64,000 nt of DNA, taken from NCBI GenBank assembly GCA_041674525.1, contig JBAYVN010000004.1:13258-77257 (forward strand). Reading direction: 5' to 3'. Below the pieces are notes generated by a model. That model had not been told where the DNA came from. It searched no databases and saw nothing but the letters and a program-made list of their open reading frames with translations. The number at the start of each line of letters is the position of its first letter. The stretch's first letter is position 1. Shown here one piece after another: positions 51,220 through 59,821 of this stretch. The position numbers and the translations under genes were made by a program. This stretch comes from SHYQ01 sp041674525. Lineage in GTDB: Bacteria > Chloroflexota > Dehalococcoidia > UBA2979.

Positions 51220-52043
51220 CCCCCCGCCTGCAGGTGACCGGGATCGCCAAGCGGTTCGTGGACGGTGACCGCACCGTGGAGGTGATGCGCGAGATCGCGA
51301 TCGAGGCGCACGCGGGCGAGTTCGTGAGCGTGATCGGGCCCAGCGGGTGCGGCAAGAGCACGCTCTTCAACATCATCGCCGGGCTGGAGGATGCCGACGC
51401 CGGGGAGGTCCGCGTGGATGGCGCGCTGGTGACCGGCCACCGGGAGGCGTTCGCGTACATGCCGCAGCAGGACCTGCTGTTCCCGTGGCGGCGCGTCCTG
51501 GACAACACCACGCTGGGCCTCGAGATCCGCGGCGTGCCCCGCGCCGAGGCACGAGCGCGCGCCTCGGCGCTCTTCGAGCGCTTCGGCCTCGAGGGCTTCG
51601 AGCGGGCGTATCCGTACATGCTCTCCGGCGGCATGCGGCAGCGCGCGGCGCTGCTGCGCACTGTCGTGCAGGAGCGGCCGATCCTGCTGCTGGACGAACC
51701 CTTCGGCGCGCTCGATGCGCTCACGCGCATGGAGATGCAGGAGTGGCTCGCGGGCGTGTCGGCGGAGTTCGGCTGGACCGTGCTGCTGGTGACGCACGAC
51801 GTGCGCGAGGCGGTGCTGCTCTCCGATCGCATCGTGGTGCTCACCCCGCGTCCCGCCACCGTCGCCGCGACGATCGAGGTGCCGCTGCCGCGCCCGCGCC
51901 GCCTCGATCTGCTCGCAGACCGCGCGTTCGTGGAGGGCGAGACGGCCGTCCTGCGGGCGCTACGCGCAGGCAGCCCCGGAGGTGCCACCGGCACGATGAG
52001 CGCGGATGGCGTAGACGGCGCGGCCGCCGGGGGACGGCGGTGA
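51216..52043 (+). CDS. thiZ: ABC transporter ATPase ThiZ
   Basis: The 275-residue ATPase has Walker A GPSGCGKST (about 46-54), the FAYMPQQDLLFPW Q-loop seen in nitrate/taurine/thiamine-precursor ATPases, signature LSGGMRQRAALL, Walker B ILLLDEPFGALD and switch VTHDVREAV. It overlaps both thiX and tenA by 4 bases. With ThiY and ThiX it would import an HMP precursor. The C-terminal 25 residues are low-complexity (Gly/Ala/Ser). Confidence 0.92.
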   Translation: MTPRLQVTGIAKRFVDGDRTVEVMREIAIEAHAGEFVSVIGPSGCGKSTLFNIIAGLEDADAGEVRVDGALVTGHREAFAYMPQQDLLFPWRRVLDNTTLGLEIRGVPRAEARARASALFERFGLEGFERAYPYMLSGGMRQRAALLRTVVQERPILLLDEPFGALDALTRMEMQEWLAGVSAEFGWTVLLVTHDVREAVLLSDRIVVLTPRPATVAATIEVPLPRPRRLDLLADRAFVEGETAVLRALRAGSPGGATGTMSADGVDGAAAGGRR

Positions 52044-52723
52044 CCGGCGCGATCCCCGGGGCATTCCACGAGCACCTGGACACCGCCACCGCGGAGACGT
52101 GGGAGGCGATCTACGCCCTGCCCTTCCTCCAGAGCCTGGCCGCCGGGACGCTCGAAGAGTCGCGCTTCGCCTTCTTCATCTCACAGGACATCCACTACCT
52201 CGACGCGTTCTCCGACGTGCTGCGGCGCGCCGCGGCGCTCGCGGGCGACGAGAAGACACGCGCATTCCTCGCGGGGCGCGCGGAGAGCGTGCTGCGCGTG
52301 GAGCAGACGCTGCACGGCACGTTCGCGCCGCGGCTGTGCCTCGACGTCGCGGCGGTGCGATCGGCGGAGCCGGCGCCGGTCACGCTCGCCTACATCGACC
52401 ACATGCGGGGCGTCGCCGCACACGGCACGCTGGGGGAGGTGATCGCGGCAGTGCTGCCATGCTACTGGGTGTACCGCCGCGTGGGCCTGCGCCTCGCGCC
52501 GTCGCCCCCACCGCACGACCTCTACGCGACGTGGGTGGGCGCCTACGCCGCGGCCGAGTTCGGCGCTGCGGTGGACCGCCAGATCGCGCTCGTCGACGCC
52601 CTCGCCTCGCGGGCGAGCGACGAGGAGCGCGCCCGCATGCAGCGCTGGTTCCATCGATCCCTGCGCTACGAGTGGATGTTCTGGGACCAGGCGGACCGCC
52701 GCGCGGCGTGGCCGGTGCCGTGA
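52040..52723 (+). CDS. tenA: TenA family thiaminase II / aminopyrimidine aminohydrolase
   Basis: The 227-residue helical protein has the TenA active-site set: FISQDIHYLDAFS (D50, Y53), LPCYWVY with nucleophile Cys141, and the C-terminal RYEWMFWDQA with Glu211. TenA converts aminopyrimidine breakdown products to HMP, which fits the ThiXYZ importer just upstream. It begins with GTG overlapping thiZ and is the last gene of the thi operon. No terminator is obvious after it. Confidence 0.93.
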   Translation: MTGAIPGAFHEHLDTATAETWEAIYALPFLQSLAAGTLEESRFAFFISQDIHYLDAFSDVLRRAAALAGDEKTRAFLAGRAESVLRVEQTLHGTFAPRLCLDVAAVRSAEPAPVTLAYIDHMRGVAAHGTLGEVIAAVLPCYWVYRRVGLRLAPSPPPHDLYATWVGAYAAAEFGAAVDRQIALVDALASRASDEERARMQRWFHRSLRYEWMFWDQADRRAAWPVP

Positions 52724-52806
52724 CGCCGCGGTGGACGGGAGCACGCCCGGCCGGTAACGTTCACGCAGCCGCTGGCGGGCGGTGCGGTGGAGGCGTCGAC
52801 GTCTAG

Positions 52807-53892
52807 ATGCCCGCGTACGTCTCCCGGCTGCGCGCGCGGTTCCTCCCGCCACCCATGCCGGCCGGCGTCCCGGCCACCCTCCTGCTCCTCGTCGTCATTC
52901 CGCTGCTCGCCGCCTGCAACGGCCGGGTCTCCGCGACCGAGGTCCGCGCCAACGGCAGCGCGATCGGCGCGTCCGGAGCCTCATCCGGTGTACCGGGATC
53001 CGCGCCGGCGGTGGCGGTGCCAGCCGCCCGCAAGACCTCGCCGATCGTGCCGCCCCCGTCGGGCACTCCGCCGAAGCAGCCCCTCCCGGTCCCGGCGCCG
53101 GCGATCGCCGCACGCGCCGCGGTCGTCATCGACGACGCGACAGGGGCCGTGCTCTACGACTACAACGGCCGCACGCGCGTGCCGCCGGCGAGCCTGACGA
53201 AGATCGCGACCGCCGCCCTGGCGATCGACCGGGGGAAGCTCGACGACTGGGTGACGGTCGACTACGACTTCACGGACCCGACGCTGAACGACGCGACGGA
53301 GATGGGGCTGGAGCGCGGGGACCGCTTCCGCCTGCGCGATCTGATCTACGGGATGCTGCTCCCCTCCGGCGCCGACGCCTCGATCGCGATCGCGCACGCG
53401 ATCTCCGGATCCGAGGAGGCGTTCGTGCGGGACATGAACACCTTCATGGAAAGCCTGGGCCTGTACGACACGCACTTCATCGACCCGCACGGTGTCGGCG
53501 GCGCGGCGCATGTCTCCACGGCGTACGACCTCGCGATGCTCTCCCGCTACGCCATGCGCCAGCCACTGTTCGCGGACGCCGTCCGCGCCGAGGCGTACCG
53601 GGCGACCGGCTCGCGCACGATCGAGGTGTACAACACCAACCCGTGGGCCTTCGGATACCCGGGGGGCGACGGCGTGAAGAGCGGGTACACCGAGGAGGCC
53701 GGGCCGACCCTGTCCGCATCGGCGACGCGCAACGGGCACCGCGTGATCGTCGTCGTGCTCAACTCCGCGCGGCGGAACCAGGACACCACGGCGCTCATGG
53801 ACTGGGCGTTCCAGACCTTCTGCTGGAGCGACGGATCGCCGGGCTGCAGCCCGGGCTCGCAGGCGATCCCGCGCTCGACGCCCGCGCGCTAG
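52807..53892 (+). CDS. D-alanyl-D-alanine carboxypeptidase-like lipoprotein with altered motifs
   Basis: A 361-residue S11-type protein with a lipobox LAAC (Cys37) after a hydrophobic segment (24-36), a Ser/Ala/Pro-rich linker, then SLTK (129-132). The second motif reads SGAD (187-190) where the family has SGND, and the third reads KSG in VKSGYTEEAG instead of KTG. The catalytic Ser and Lys are kept. Replacing the motif-2 Asn is unusual and may slow or change the enzyme, but KSG still works in some relatives. It stands apart from the cell-wall operon at 40529-43553, 83 bases after tenA. Confidence 0.82.
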   Translation: MPAYVSRLRARFLPPPMPAGVPATLLLLVVIPLLAACNGRVSATEVRANGSAIGASGASSGVPGSAPAVAVPAARKTSPIVPPPSGTPPKQPLPVPAPAIAARAAVVIDDATGAVLYDYNGRTRVPPASLTKIATAALAIDRGKLDDWVTVDYDFTDPTLNDATEMGLERGDRFRLRDLIYGMLLPSGADASIAIAHAISGSEEAFVRDMNTFMESLGLYDTHFIDPHGVGGAAHVSTAYDLAMLSRYAMRQPLFADAVRAEAYRATGSRTIEVYNTNPWAFGYPGGDGVKSGYTEEAGPTLSASATRNGHRVIVVVLNSARRNQDTTALMDWAFQTFCWSDGSPGCSPGSQAIPRSTPAR

Positions 53893-53905
53893 CCTCGAGG
53901 GCGGA

Positions 53906-55132
53906 TCACAGCGCGAGCACCGCCCCGCCGGCGGCGGCGACGACCACCACCAGCCACGGCGGCACGCGCCACACCGCGAGCATGCCCAGGCAGACGACCG
54001 CCAGCGCGAAATCGCGCGGTCCGAGGATGGCGCTGGTCCACACGGGGACGTACAGCGCGGCGAGCAGGATGCCGACCACCGCCGCGCCCATCCCTCGCAG
54101 GGCGGCCTGGAAGACGCCGATGGTGCGGATGCGATCCCAGAACGGCAGCACGCCCCAGACGAGCAGGAACGACGGCGCAAAGATCGAGGTCAGCGCCAGC
54201 GCGCCGCCGATCCAGCCGTTGGGTGATGGGATCTGCGCGGCGCCGAGGAACGCGGCGAACGTGAAGAGCGGCCCCGGCACAGCCTGCGCGGCCCCGTAGC
54301 CCGCGATGAAGCGGTCGGCGGTCACCCAGCCGTTAGGCACCACCTCCGACTGGAGCAGCGGCAGCACCACGTGCCCGCCACCGAAGACCAGTGACCCCAC
54401 CCGGTAGTTCACGTCGAACATCGCCAGCGCCTGCGACGGCACCAGGCTGCGCGCGACCGGCAACAGGGCGAGCAGCGCGAAGAACAGCGCCAGCATCACG
54501 GCGCCGGCGCGGCGGCCGCTCTTCGGCAGGTCGTCGCGCGCGACGCCCTCCAGGCCGCCGGGGACGCCCAGGAGACGCCACCCGGCGATCCCTCCCGCGG
54601 CGATCACAGCGATCTGCGCCAGCGCGGACGGCGCGGCGAGCAGCACGCACGCGGCGCCGATGGCGATCGCGGCGCGCACGCGTCCGGCGGCGAGGCCGGG
54701 CGCCATGCCCCACAGCGCGTTGGCCACCACGGCAACGGCAGCGACCTTCAGCCCGTGCAGCCAGCCCGCGTCTGTGACGTCGAACGCCGCGAGCCCGTAG
54801 GCGAAGAGCACCATCGCGATCGCCGAGGGGAGCGTGAAGCCGATCCACGCCATCAGCCCGCCCGGCCAGCCGGCGCGCATGGTCCCAATGGCGATGCCGA
54901 TCTGGCTGCTGGCGGGCCCCGGGAGGAACTGGCAGAGCGCCACCAGGTCCGCGTACGCGGCATCGTCCAGCCAGCGGCGGCGGCGCACGTACTCCTCGCG
55001 GTAGTAGCCGAGGTGCGCCACGGGCCCTCCGAAGGAGGTCAGGCCCAGGCGCAGCGAGATCAGCAGCACCTCCAGCGCCGATCCTCGCGGGAACGGGCGG
55101 CCGTGCGGCTCGGGCGAATCGATGACGGCCAT
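53906..55132 (-). CDS. chrA: Chromate transporter ChrA
   Basis: This 408-residue membrane protein has two CHR domains: the first with RLGLTSFGGPVAHLGYYREEYV and ALCQFLPGPASSQ, the second with NYRVGSLVFGGGHVVLPLLQSEVV and AAQAVPGPLFTF. The paired FGG and PGP motifs are diagnostic. It would export chromate or a related anion with proton exchange. It converges with the carboxypeptidase gene and is 36 bases downstream of cobO on the same strand. Confidence 0.93.
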   Translation of the reverse strand: MAVIDSPEPHGRPFPRGSALEVLLISLRLGLTSFGGPVAHLGYYREEYVRRRRWLDDAAYADLVALCQFLPGPASSQIGIAIGTMRAGWPGGLMAWIGFTLPSAIAMVLFAYGLAAFDVTDAGWLHGLKVAAVAVVANALWGMAPGLAAGRVRAAIAIGAACVLLAAPSALAQIAVIAAGGIAGWRLLGVPGGLEGVARDDLPKSGRRAGAVMLALFFALLALLPVARSLVPSQALAMFDVNYRVGSLVFGGGHVVLPLLQSEVVPNGWVTADRFIAGYGAAQAVPGPLFTFAAFLGAAQIPSPNGWIGGALALTSIFAPSFLLVWGVLPFWDRIRTIGVFQAALRGMGAAVVGILLAALYVPVWTSAILGPRDFALAVVCLGMLAVWRVPPWLVVVVAAAGGAVLAL

Positions 55133-55168
55133 GGCGCCTCGGACGTTCGGGTGGGGGGGCTCGCGGGG

Positions 55169-55789
55169 CTAGTAGTCGATGCCCGGCTGTGCCTTCACGC
55201 CGGTCTGGAAGACATGCTTCAGCTCGCGCATCTCCGTCACGGTGTCCGCGAACTCGATGAGCGCCGGGTCGGCGTCCCGCCCGGTCATGATGATGTCCAC
55301 GTTCTCGGGGCGGTCGCGGAGCGTCTGCACGACCTCCTCGACGGCCAGCCAGCCATAGGTGATCGGGTAGGTGATCTCGTCCAGCACGATCAGGTCGTAC
55401 TCGCCGGACATGATCTTCTCGCGCGCCAGGTCCCACGCCTCCTGCGCCAGGGCGATGTCATGCTCGATGTTCTCGGACAGCCAGGTGAAGCCGTCGCCGA
55501 GGGCGAGCATCTGGATGCCCATGCGCTCGGCGGCATAGGTCTCGCCGTAATGCGATCCCTTGCTCTTGATGAACTGCAGCCAGCAGATCGTCCAGCCTCG
55601 ACCCCACGCGCGCATGGTGACGCCGAGAGCGGCACTCGTCTTGCCCTTGCCGTTGCCGGTGTTCAGCAGGACCAGGGGATGCTTCTTGGGGAAGAGGCCC
55701 TTCCACTTGCCCACCGGCTGCTCAACGGGGCCGTGCTTGCGCAGCTCCTCGTCCAGCTCACCGTCCTCGAACTTCTCGTCGGTCGCCAT
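55169..55789 (-). CDS. cobO: Cob(I)yrinic acid a,c-diamide adenosyltransferase
   Basis: The 206-residue CobA/CobO/BtuR-type protein has the P-loop TGNGKGKTSAALG (43-55), FIKSKGSHYGE, DLIVLDEITYPITYGW and TGRDADPALIEFAD. It transfers an adenosyl group from ATP to the cobalt of corrinoids, the last step toward the coenzyme form. The ATG is preceded by GAGGCGAGG. It fits the cobalt and B12 uptake genes elsewhere in the window. Confidence 0.95.
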   Translation of the reverse strand: MATDEKFEDGELDEELRKHGPVEQPVGKWKGLFPKKHPLVLLNTGNGKGKTSAALGVTMRAWGRGWTICWLQFIKSKGSHYGETYAAERMGIQMLALGDGFTWLSENIEHDIALAQEAWDLAREKIMSGEYDLIVLDEITYPITYGWLAVEEVVQTLRDRPENVDIIMTGRDADPALIEFADTVTEMRELKHVFQTGVKAQPGIDY

Positions 55790-55879
55790 CGCGTCCTCGC
55801 CTCGCTGCGCCGCTGACGGGTCGAGGATACGGCATCCCGGTGGCAGGAGACCGGTGGCGGGAGAACCGGCAACCGGCGG

Positions 55880-56911
55880 CTAGAGCCACGCCACGCGTGC
55901 GGCGTCGATGCGCAGGGTCACCGCTGACCCGGGCCGCAGCGCGAGGGCTCGGAGCTCCGACACGGCGATCTCCGCCGCCAGCAGCGCCCCCACGTCGACG
56001 AGGATGCGCCCCTGTCCGAGGGCGCCCTGCACGGCCGTGACGGTGCCCGAGACGAACCCGGCCCCGGGCGCCCCGCCGCCGGGGGACACCTGCGCCGACC
56101 TCGGCGGGACCAGGCCCCACGTTGCCCGCTGCTCCACCGCCAGCACTCGCGCGAGGAGCGCAGCGGGGAGCACCGAGTAGCCCAGGAAGCGCGCGACCTC
56201 CAGCGATGCGGGCTGGCGGAACACGTCCTCCACCGGTCCGAGCTGCGCCGGCACGCCGCCCACGAGGACGAAGGCGCGCTGCGCGAGCAGTTCCGCCTCG
56301 CTGTGGTCGTGGGTCGCCAGCAGTGCCGCCGTGCTCTCGCTCACCAGCAGGGACTGCACGTCGCCGACAAGCGTGGCACGCGTCGCGTAGTCCAGGCTCG
56401 CGAATGGCTCGTCCAGGAACAGCAGGCGCGGGCGCACGGCAAAGGCCCGCGCCAGGCTCACCCGCTGCGCCTCGCCGCCTGACAGCTGGTGCGGGCGCGA
56501 GGCGGCGAGGTGCGCCACGCCGAGCCGGTCCAGCCAGTGCATGGCGCGCTCCCGCCGGTCGGCGCGGGGCGTGCCGTGCAGCCCGAGGGCGACCTCCACG
56601 TTCTCGCGCGCGGACATGTCCAGCAGCGCCGCGTCCTGGAAGACGGTGGCCGTCTCCCGCCGGAGCGCGGTGCGCCCGGCCTCCGCTCCCAGGCGCCCGA
56701 AGAGCCGCACCTCGCCGGCCGCGGGCTCCAGGAGCAGGGCCCCCGTGAGCAGCAGCGTGGACTTGCCCGAGCCGTTGGGGCCGAGCACCGCCAGCGTCTC
56801 CCCGGCGGCGACCTCCAGCGCGCGGACGTGGAGCACCTCGCGGCGGCCGCGGACCACGCGCACGTCGCGCAGCTCGAGGGCAGCGGCGGGGGACTGCGGT
56901 ACGCCGCTCAT
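55880..56911 (-). CDS. tupC: Tungstate/molybdate-type ABC transporter ATPase
   Basis: A 343-residue ATPase: Walker A LGPNGSGKSTLLL, FQDAALLDM Q-loop, signature LSGGEAQRVSLARA, Walker B LLFLDEPFASLD and LATHDHSEAEL. Residues about 255-343 form a C-terminal extension with TOBE-like strands (FVSGTVTAVQGALGQGRILVDVG), as in oxyanion importers, where it can bind the oxyanion for regulation. It overlaps the permease by ATGA. Called TupC from its partners. Confidence 0.85.
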   Translation of the reverse strand: MSGVPQSPAAALELRDVRVVRGRREVLHVRALEVAAGETLAVLGPNGSGKSTLLLTGALLLEPAAGEVRLFGRLGAEAGRTALRRETATVFQDAALLDMSARENVEVALGLHGTPRADRRERAMHWLDRLGVAHLAASRPHQLSGGEAQRVSLARAFAVRPRLLFLDEPFASLDYATRATLVGDVQSLLVSESTAALLATHDHSEAELLAQRAFVLVGGVPAQLGPVEDVFRQPASLEVARFLGYSVLPAALLARVLAVEQRATWGLVPPRSAQVSPGGGAPGAGFVSGTVTAVQGALGQGRILVDVGALLAAEIAVSELRALALRPGSAVTLRIDAARVAWL

Positions 56912-57606
56912 CGTCGCTGCGAGCGCTGCTGGACGATGGTGAGCGCGAACGCAATGGCCAGCACGAGCGTGAGCAGGATGATCCCCAGCGCCATGGCCGT
57001 GCCCATGCGGCCGCGGCTGACCTCCAGCACGGCCGCCGTCGTCAGCACGCGGGTCTCACCGGACAGGTTGCCGCCCACCATCATCGAGGCGCCGACCTCC
57101 GAGATGACGGACCCGAAGCCCGCCATCAGCGCCACCAGCAGCGGAAGGCGCGCCTCGCGCGCGACGAGCCAGAGGTACTCGACGGTCCCCGCACCCATCG
57201 CGCGGATCTGGAGGTGAAGGGAGGGCGGCAGCGCCATCACGGCGCCCGCGGTCACGGCGGCGATCACGGGCATGGCGATCAGGAACTGCGCGAGCACCAT
57301 CGCCGTCGGCGTGTAGATCAGGTGCAGCGCACCGAAGGGCCCGGAGCGCCAGAGCAGGATGCTCACGAAGAGGCCCGCCACCACCGGCGGCATCCCGGTC
57401 CCGGCGTTTGCCAGGGCGACCAGCCAGCGCTGCCCGGGGAACCGCGCGAGCGCCAGCGCCAGCCCGACGGGGAGCCCGACGAGCGCGGAGAGCGCCGTGG
57501 AGATTCCCGTGATGGCGCCGGTCCGCAGCGTGATCGAGTACACGTCACCGTCGCCGGTGACGAGGAGGCGCCACGCCTCCTGGAGGGCCTCCAGCAGCAG
57601 TCCCAT
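56908..57606 (-). CDS. tupB: Tungstate/molybdate-type ABC transporter permease
   Basis: The 232-residue permease has about five membrane segments and, in the middle, the ATPase-contact stretch QIRAMGAGTVEYLWLVAREARLPLL. The start LLLEALQEAWRLLVTGDGDVYSITLRT is very like TupB/WtpB-type permeases and shows the characteristic short N-terminus. It lies 80 bases after the tupA stop and overlaps tupC. Confidence 0.88.
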   Translation of the reverse strand: MGLLLEALQEAWRLLVTGDGDVYSITLRTGAITGISTALSALVGLPVGLALALARFPGQRWLVALANAGTGMPPVVAGLFVSILLWRSGPFGALHLIYTPTAMVLAQFLIAMPVIAAVTAGAVMALPPSLHLQIRAMGAGTVEYLWLVAREARLPLLVALMAGFGSVISEVGASMMVGGNLSGETRVLTTAAVLEVSRGRMGTAMALGIILLTLVLAIAFALTIVQQRSQRR

Positions 57607-57686
57607 GCCACCCTCCGCCGGCAGCGATGCGGGGCACCGTCAGGCGCCCGCCCGGGGCACCCCGGCCGGGCGCAACGCGATCGACG

Positions 57687-58586
57687 TTACTCGGTATACG
57701 GGTAGAAGAGGGCCTGCCCGTACTTTTCCTTGCCGAACGTGGAGATGACGGCGAGCGCGTCCTTCGAGACCATGAAGGCCCGGAATTGCTCGGCGCCGGT
57801 CTTGTTGACGCTCGGGAACTTCGCGGGGTTCACGGGGATGACGTGGTAGACGTTGAACAGCGCCTTGTCGCCCTCCACGAGCACCGGCTGCTTCGTCTTG
57901 TCGGCGTTCGAGAGCCAGGTGGCGCGGTCGCTGAGGGTGTAGCCGTCCTTCTCGACGGCGACGGTGAGCGTGGGGCCCATGCCCTGGCCGGTTTCGTGGT
58001 ACCACGCCTGGCCCTTCGGCACGTCGAGGCCCGCCCCCTTCCACAGCGCGAGCTCGGCGGCCTGGGTGCCGGAGTTGTCGCCGCGACCGTAGAAGGGCGC
58101 CTTTGCGGCGGCGATGGCCTTCATCGCGGCGGCGGCATCCTTCGTGCCCTTGATCTTCGCGGGGTCGGCGGCGGGACCGACGATGACGAAGTCGTTGTAC
58201 ATGACGCGCGTGCGGTTGATGCCCGCGCCTTCCTTCATGTACGCCTCCTCGGCGGCGGGGGAGTGCACCAGCAGCACGTCCGCGTTGCCCTTCCGCCCGA
58301 GGTCGAGGGCGGCGCCGGAGCCGACTGCGATCACCTTCACCTTGTCGCCGGTCTGCTTCTCGTACAGCGGCACCAGGACATCCAGGAGACCGCTATCCTG
58401 CGTGCTGGTGGTGGTCGCGAGGATCAACTCCTTGCCGCTACTCTTCACGGCGGTGGCGGTCGGCGAGGGTGTCGCGGCGGCAGCCGCGGGCGTCGCGGAC
58501 GGCGCGGCCTGCGGTGCGGATGCACAGGCCGCGACCAGCAGCGCCGGGAAGACTGCGAACGAGACGATGAGCGAGCGCAGGCGCAT
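57687..58586 (-). CDS. tupA: Tungstate/molybdate-type substrate-binding lipoprotein
   Basis: The 299-residue lipoprotein has a signal with lipobox VAAC (Cys21), an Ala/Pro/Thr linker, then ILATTTSTQDSGLLDVLVPLYEK, the TTTS(T/Q)xSGL signature of TupA tungstate-binding proteins, and GSGAALDLGRKGNADVLLVHSP. This family is more specific for tungstate than ModA, but molybdate cannot be excluded. ATG follows GAGGAATCC. It is the first gene of the operon; a ModE-like regulator diverges from it. Confidence 0.9.
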   Translation of the reverse strand: MRLRSLIVSFAVFPALLVAACASAPQAAPSATPAAAAATPSPTATAVKSSGKELILATTTSTQDSGLLDVLVPLYEKQTGDKVKVIAVGSGAALDLGRKGNADVLLVHSPAAEEAYMKEGAGINRTRVMYNDFVIVGPAADPAKIKGTKDAAAAMKAIAAAKAPFYGRGDNSGTQAAELALWKGAGLDVPKGQAWYHETGQGMGPTLTVAVEKDGYTLSDRATWLSNADKTKQPVLVEGDKALFNVYHVIPVNPAKFPSVNKTGAEQFRAFMVSKDALAVISTFGKEKYGQALFYPYTE

Positions 58587-58681
58587 CGAGGATTCCTCCA
58601 GGGGCACCGGGGGCGGGCCGCCAGGGACGGGCGGCGCCCCGTCCAGCGCCTGTTCCGCCCGGCGTGTGTGCGGTCTTGCAG

Positions 58682-58712
58682 CGCCAGACAGCACGCTAGC
58701 ACGCTGGCGTGC
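58682..58712. promoter_or_regulatory. Nested inverted repeats between tupA and the ModE-like gene
   Basis: CGCCAG (58682) pairs with CTGGCG (58704-58709), and GCACGC (58691) pairs with GCGTGC (58707-58712). They lie within the 174-base divergent gap. Such overlapping dyads suit the ModE-like protein encoded next door, but no ModE consensus is present. Confidence 0.4.
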
Positions 58713-58760
58713 CCGGAGCCACGCCCGAACCACTGCTCGAACCTGCTCCGTGGATGAGGA

Positions 58761-59141
58761 ATGAGCACCATGACCGACGTACTGCCCCGGAAACCCTCGC
58801 TCCGCGTGCGCTCGAAGGTCTGGATCGAGCGCGACGGCGAGGTGCTGATGAGCGAGTACCGCGCGCAGCTGCTGGAGGCGGTGGCCCGCGAGGGCTCCGT
58901 CGCGGCGGCGGCGGACTCGCTGGGCCTGCCGAACCGCACCGCGTGGAAGAAGCTGCGCGAGATCGAGGCTGCCGCCGGCACGCCACTCCTGGACTCCGGC
59001 TCGGGCGGCGCGGCCGGCGGGCAGTCGCGCCTCACGCCTGCCGCGGAGGAGCTGCTGGAGGCGTTCCGGCGGATCACCGAGCCCGTCGGCGAGGAGGTGC
59101 GGGAGCGCTTCGCGAAGGAGCAGGAGCACTTCCGCCGCTAA
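58761..59141 (+). CDS. ModE-like winged-helix regulator (N-terminal domain only)
   Basis: This 126-residue protein is the LysR/ModE-type DNA-binding domain: LRVRSKVWIERDGEVLMSEYRAQLLEAVAREGSVAAAADSLGLPNRTAWKKLREIEAAAGTPLL, then a Gly-rich wing and SRLTPAAEELLEAFRRI. Molybdate-binding Di-Mop domains of full ModE are missing, so either the oxyanion is sensed otherwise or the TOBE-like tail of the ATPase has this role. It is divergent from the tup operon, which it probably regulates. Some ModE-like TupR proteins have this short form. Confidence 0.87.
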   Translation: MSTMTDVLPRKPSLRVRSKVWIERDGEVLMSEYRAQLLEAVAREGSVAAAADSLGLPNRTAWKKLREIEAAAGTPLLDSGSGGAAGGQSRLTPAAEELLEAFRRITEPVGEEVRERFAKEQEHFRR

Positions 59142-59163
59142 GCCGCGTCCGTCAGTCGACACC

Positions 59164-59201
59164 ACCGCGGAGCCACCCACTACGGAAGGGGGCTCCGCGG
59201 T
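59164..59201 (+). terminator. Hairpin after the ModE-like gene
   Basis: An 11-base perfect stem ACCGCGGAGCC/GGCTCCGCGGT with a 16-base loop follows 22 bases after the stop. There is no T-run, so termination strength is uncertain. Confidence 0.6.
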
Positions 59202-59245
59202 ATCCTGAGGACGAATCGCCGGGTACGGCGGAATCGGAGCGTGGC

Positions 59246-59806
59246 ATGTTGCCCATCATCATCGTCCTGGGTGTCGTCGTCCTGCTCGTGCTGGCGCTGA
59301 TCGGCATGTACAACGGGCTCGTACGCGGCCGCCTGCGGGTGGACGAGGCATGGGCGCAGATCGACGTGCAACTGAAGCGGCGCCACGACCTCATCCCCAA
59401 CCTCGTAAACGCGGTCCGGGGCTACATGGAGTTCGAGCAGGACGTGCTCACGCGGGTCACGGAGGCGCGCGCCAACGCCGTGGCCGCGGGCGCACGCGGC
59501 CCCGCCGAGGCGGCGCAGGCCGAGAACGTCCTCACCGGCACGCTGCGCTCGCTGTTCTCGGTGATGGAGAACTACCCGCAGCTGCGGGCGTCCGAGAACG
59601 TGACCCACCTCCAGGAGGAGCTGACCACGACCGAGAACCAGATCTCGTTCTCGCGGCAGCACTACAACGCAACCGTGCTGGCCTACAACACCTCGATCGC
59701 CACCGTCCCGAACTCGATCATCGCGGGCATGTTCGGGTTCACGCGGCGCGACTTCTTCGAGGCCGAGCCCGGCGCCGAGGCGGTCCCCGAGGTCAGGCTC
59801 CGGTAG
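59246..59806 (+). CDS. LemA family protein
   Basis: The 186-residue protein has one N-terminal membrane helix (about 3-21) followed by YNGLVRGRLRVDEAWAQIDVQLKRRHDLIPNLVNAVRGYMEFE, the classic LemA start, and a long helical domain (NQISFSRQHYNATVLAYNTSIATVPNSIIAGMFGF). The function of LemA is unknown. It is followed by an HtpX-type protease 15 bases downstream, a recurrent pair in bacteria, probably for membrane protein quality control. Confidence 0.93.
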   Translation: MLPIIIVLGVVVLLVLALIGMYNGLVRGRLRVDEAWAQIDVQLKRRHDLIPNLVNAVRGYMEFEQDVLTRVTEARANAVAAGARGPAEAAQAENVLTGTLRSLFSVMENYPQLRASENVTHLQEELTTTENQISFSRQHYNATVLAYNTSIATVPNSIIAGMFGFTRRDFFEAEPGAEAVPEVRLR

Positions 59807-59821
59807 CGCCCGGGCGCGCGC

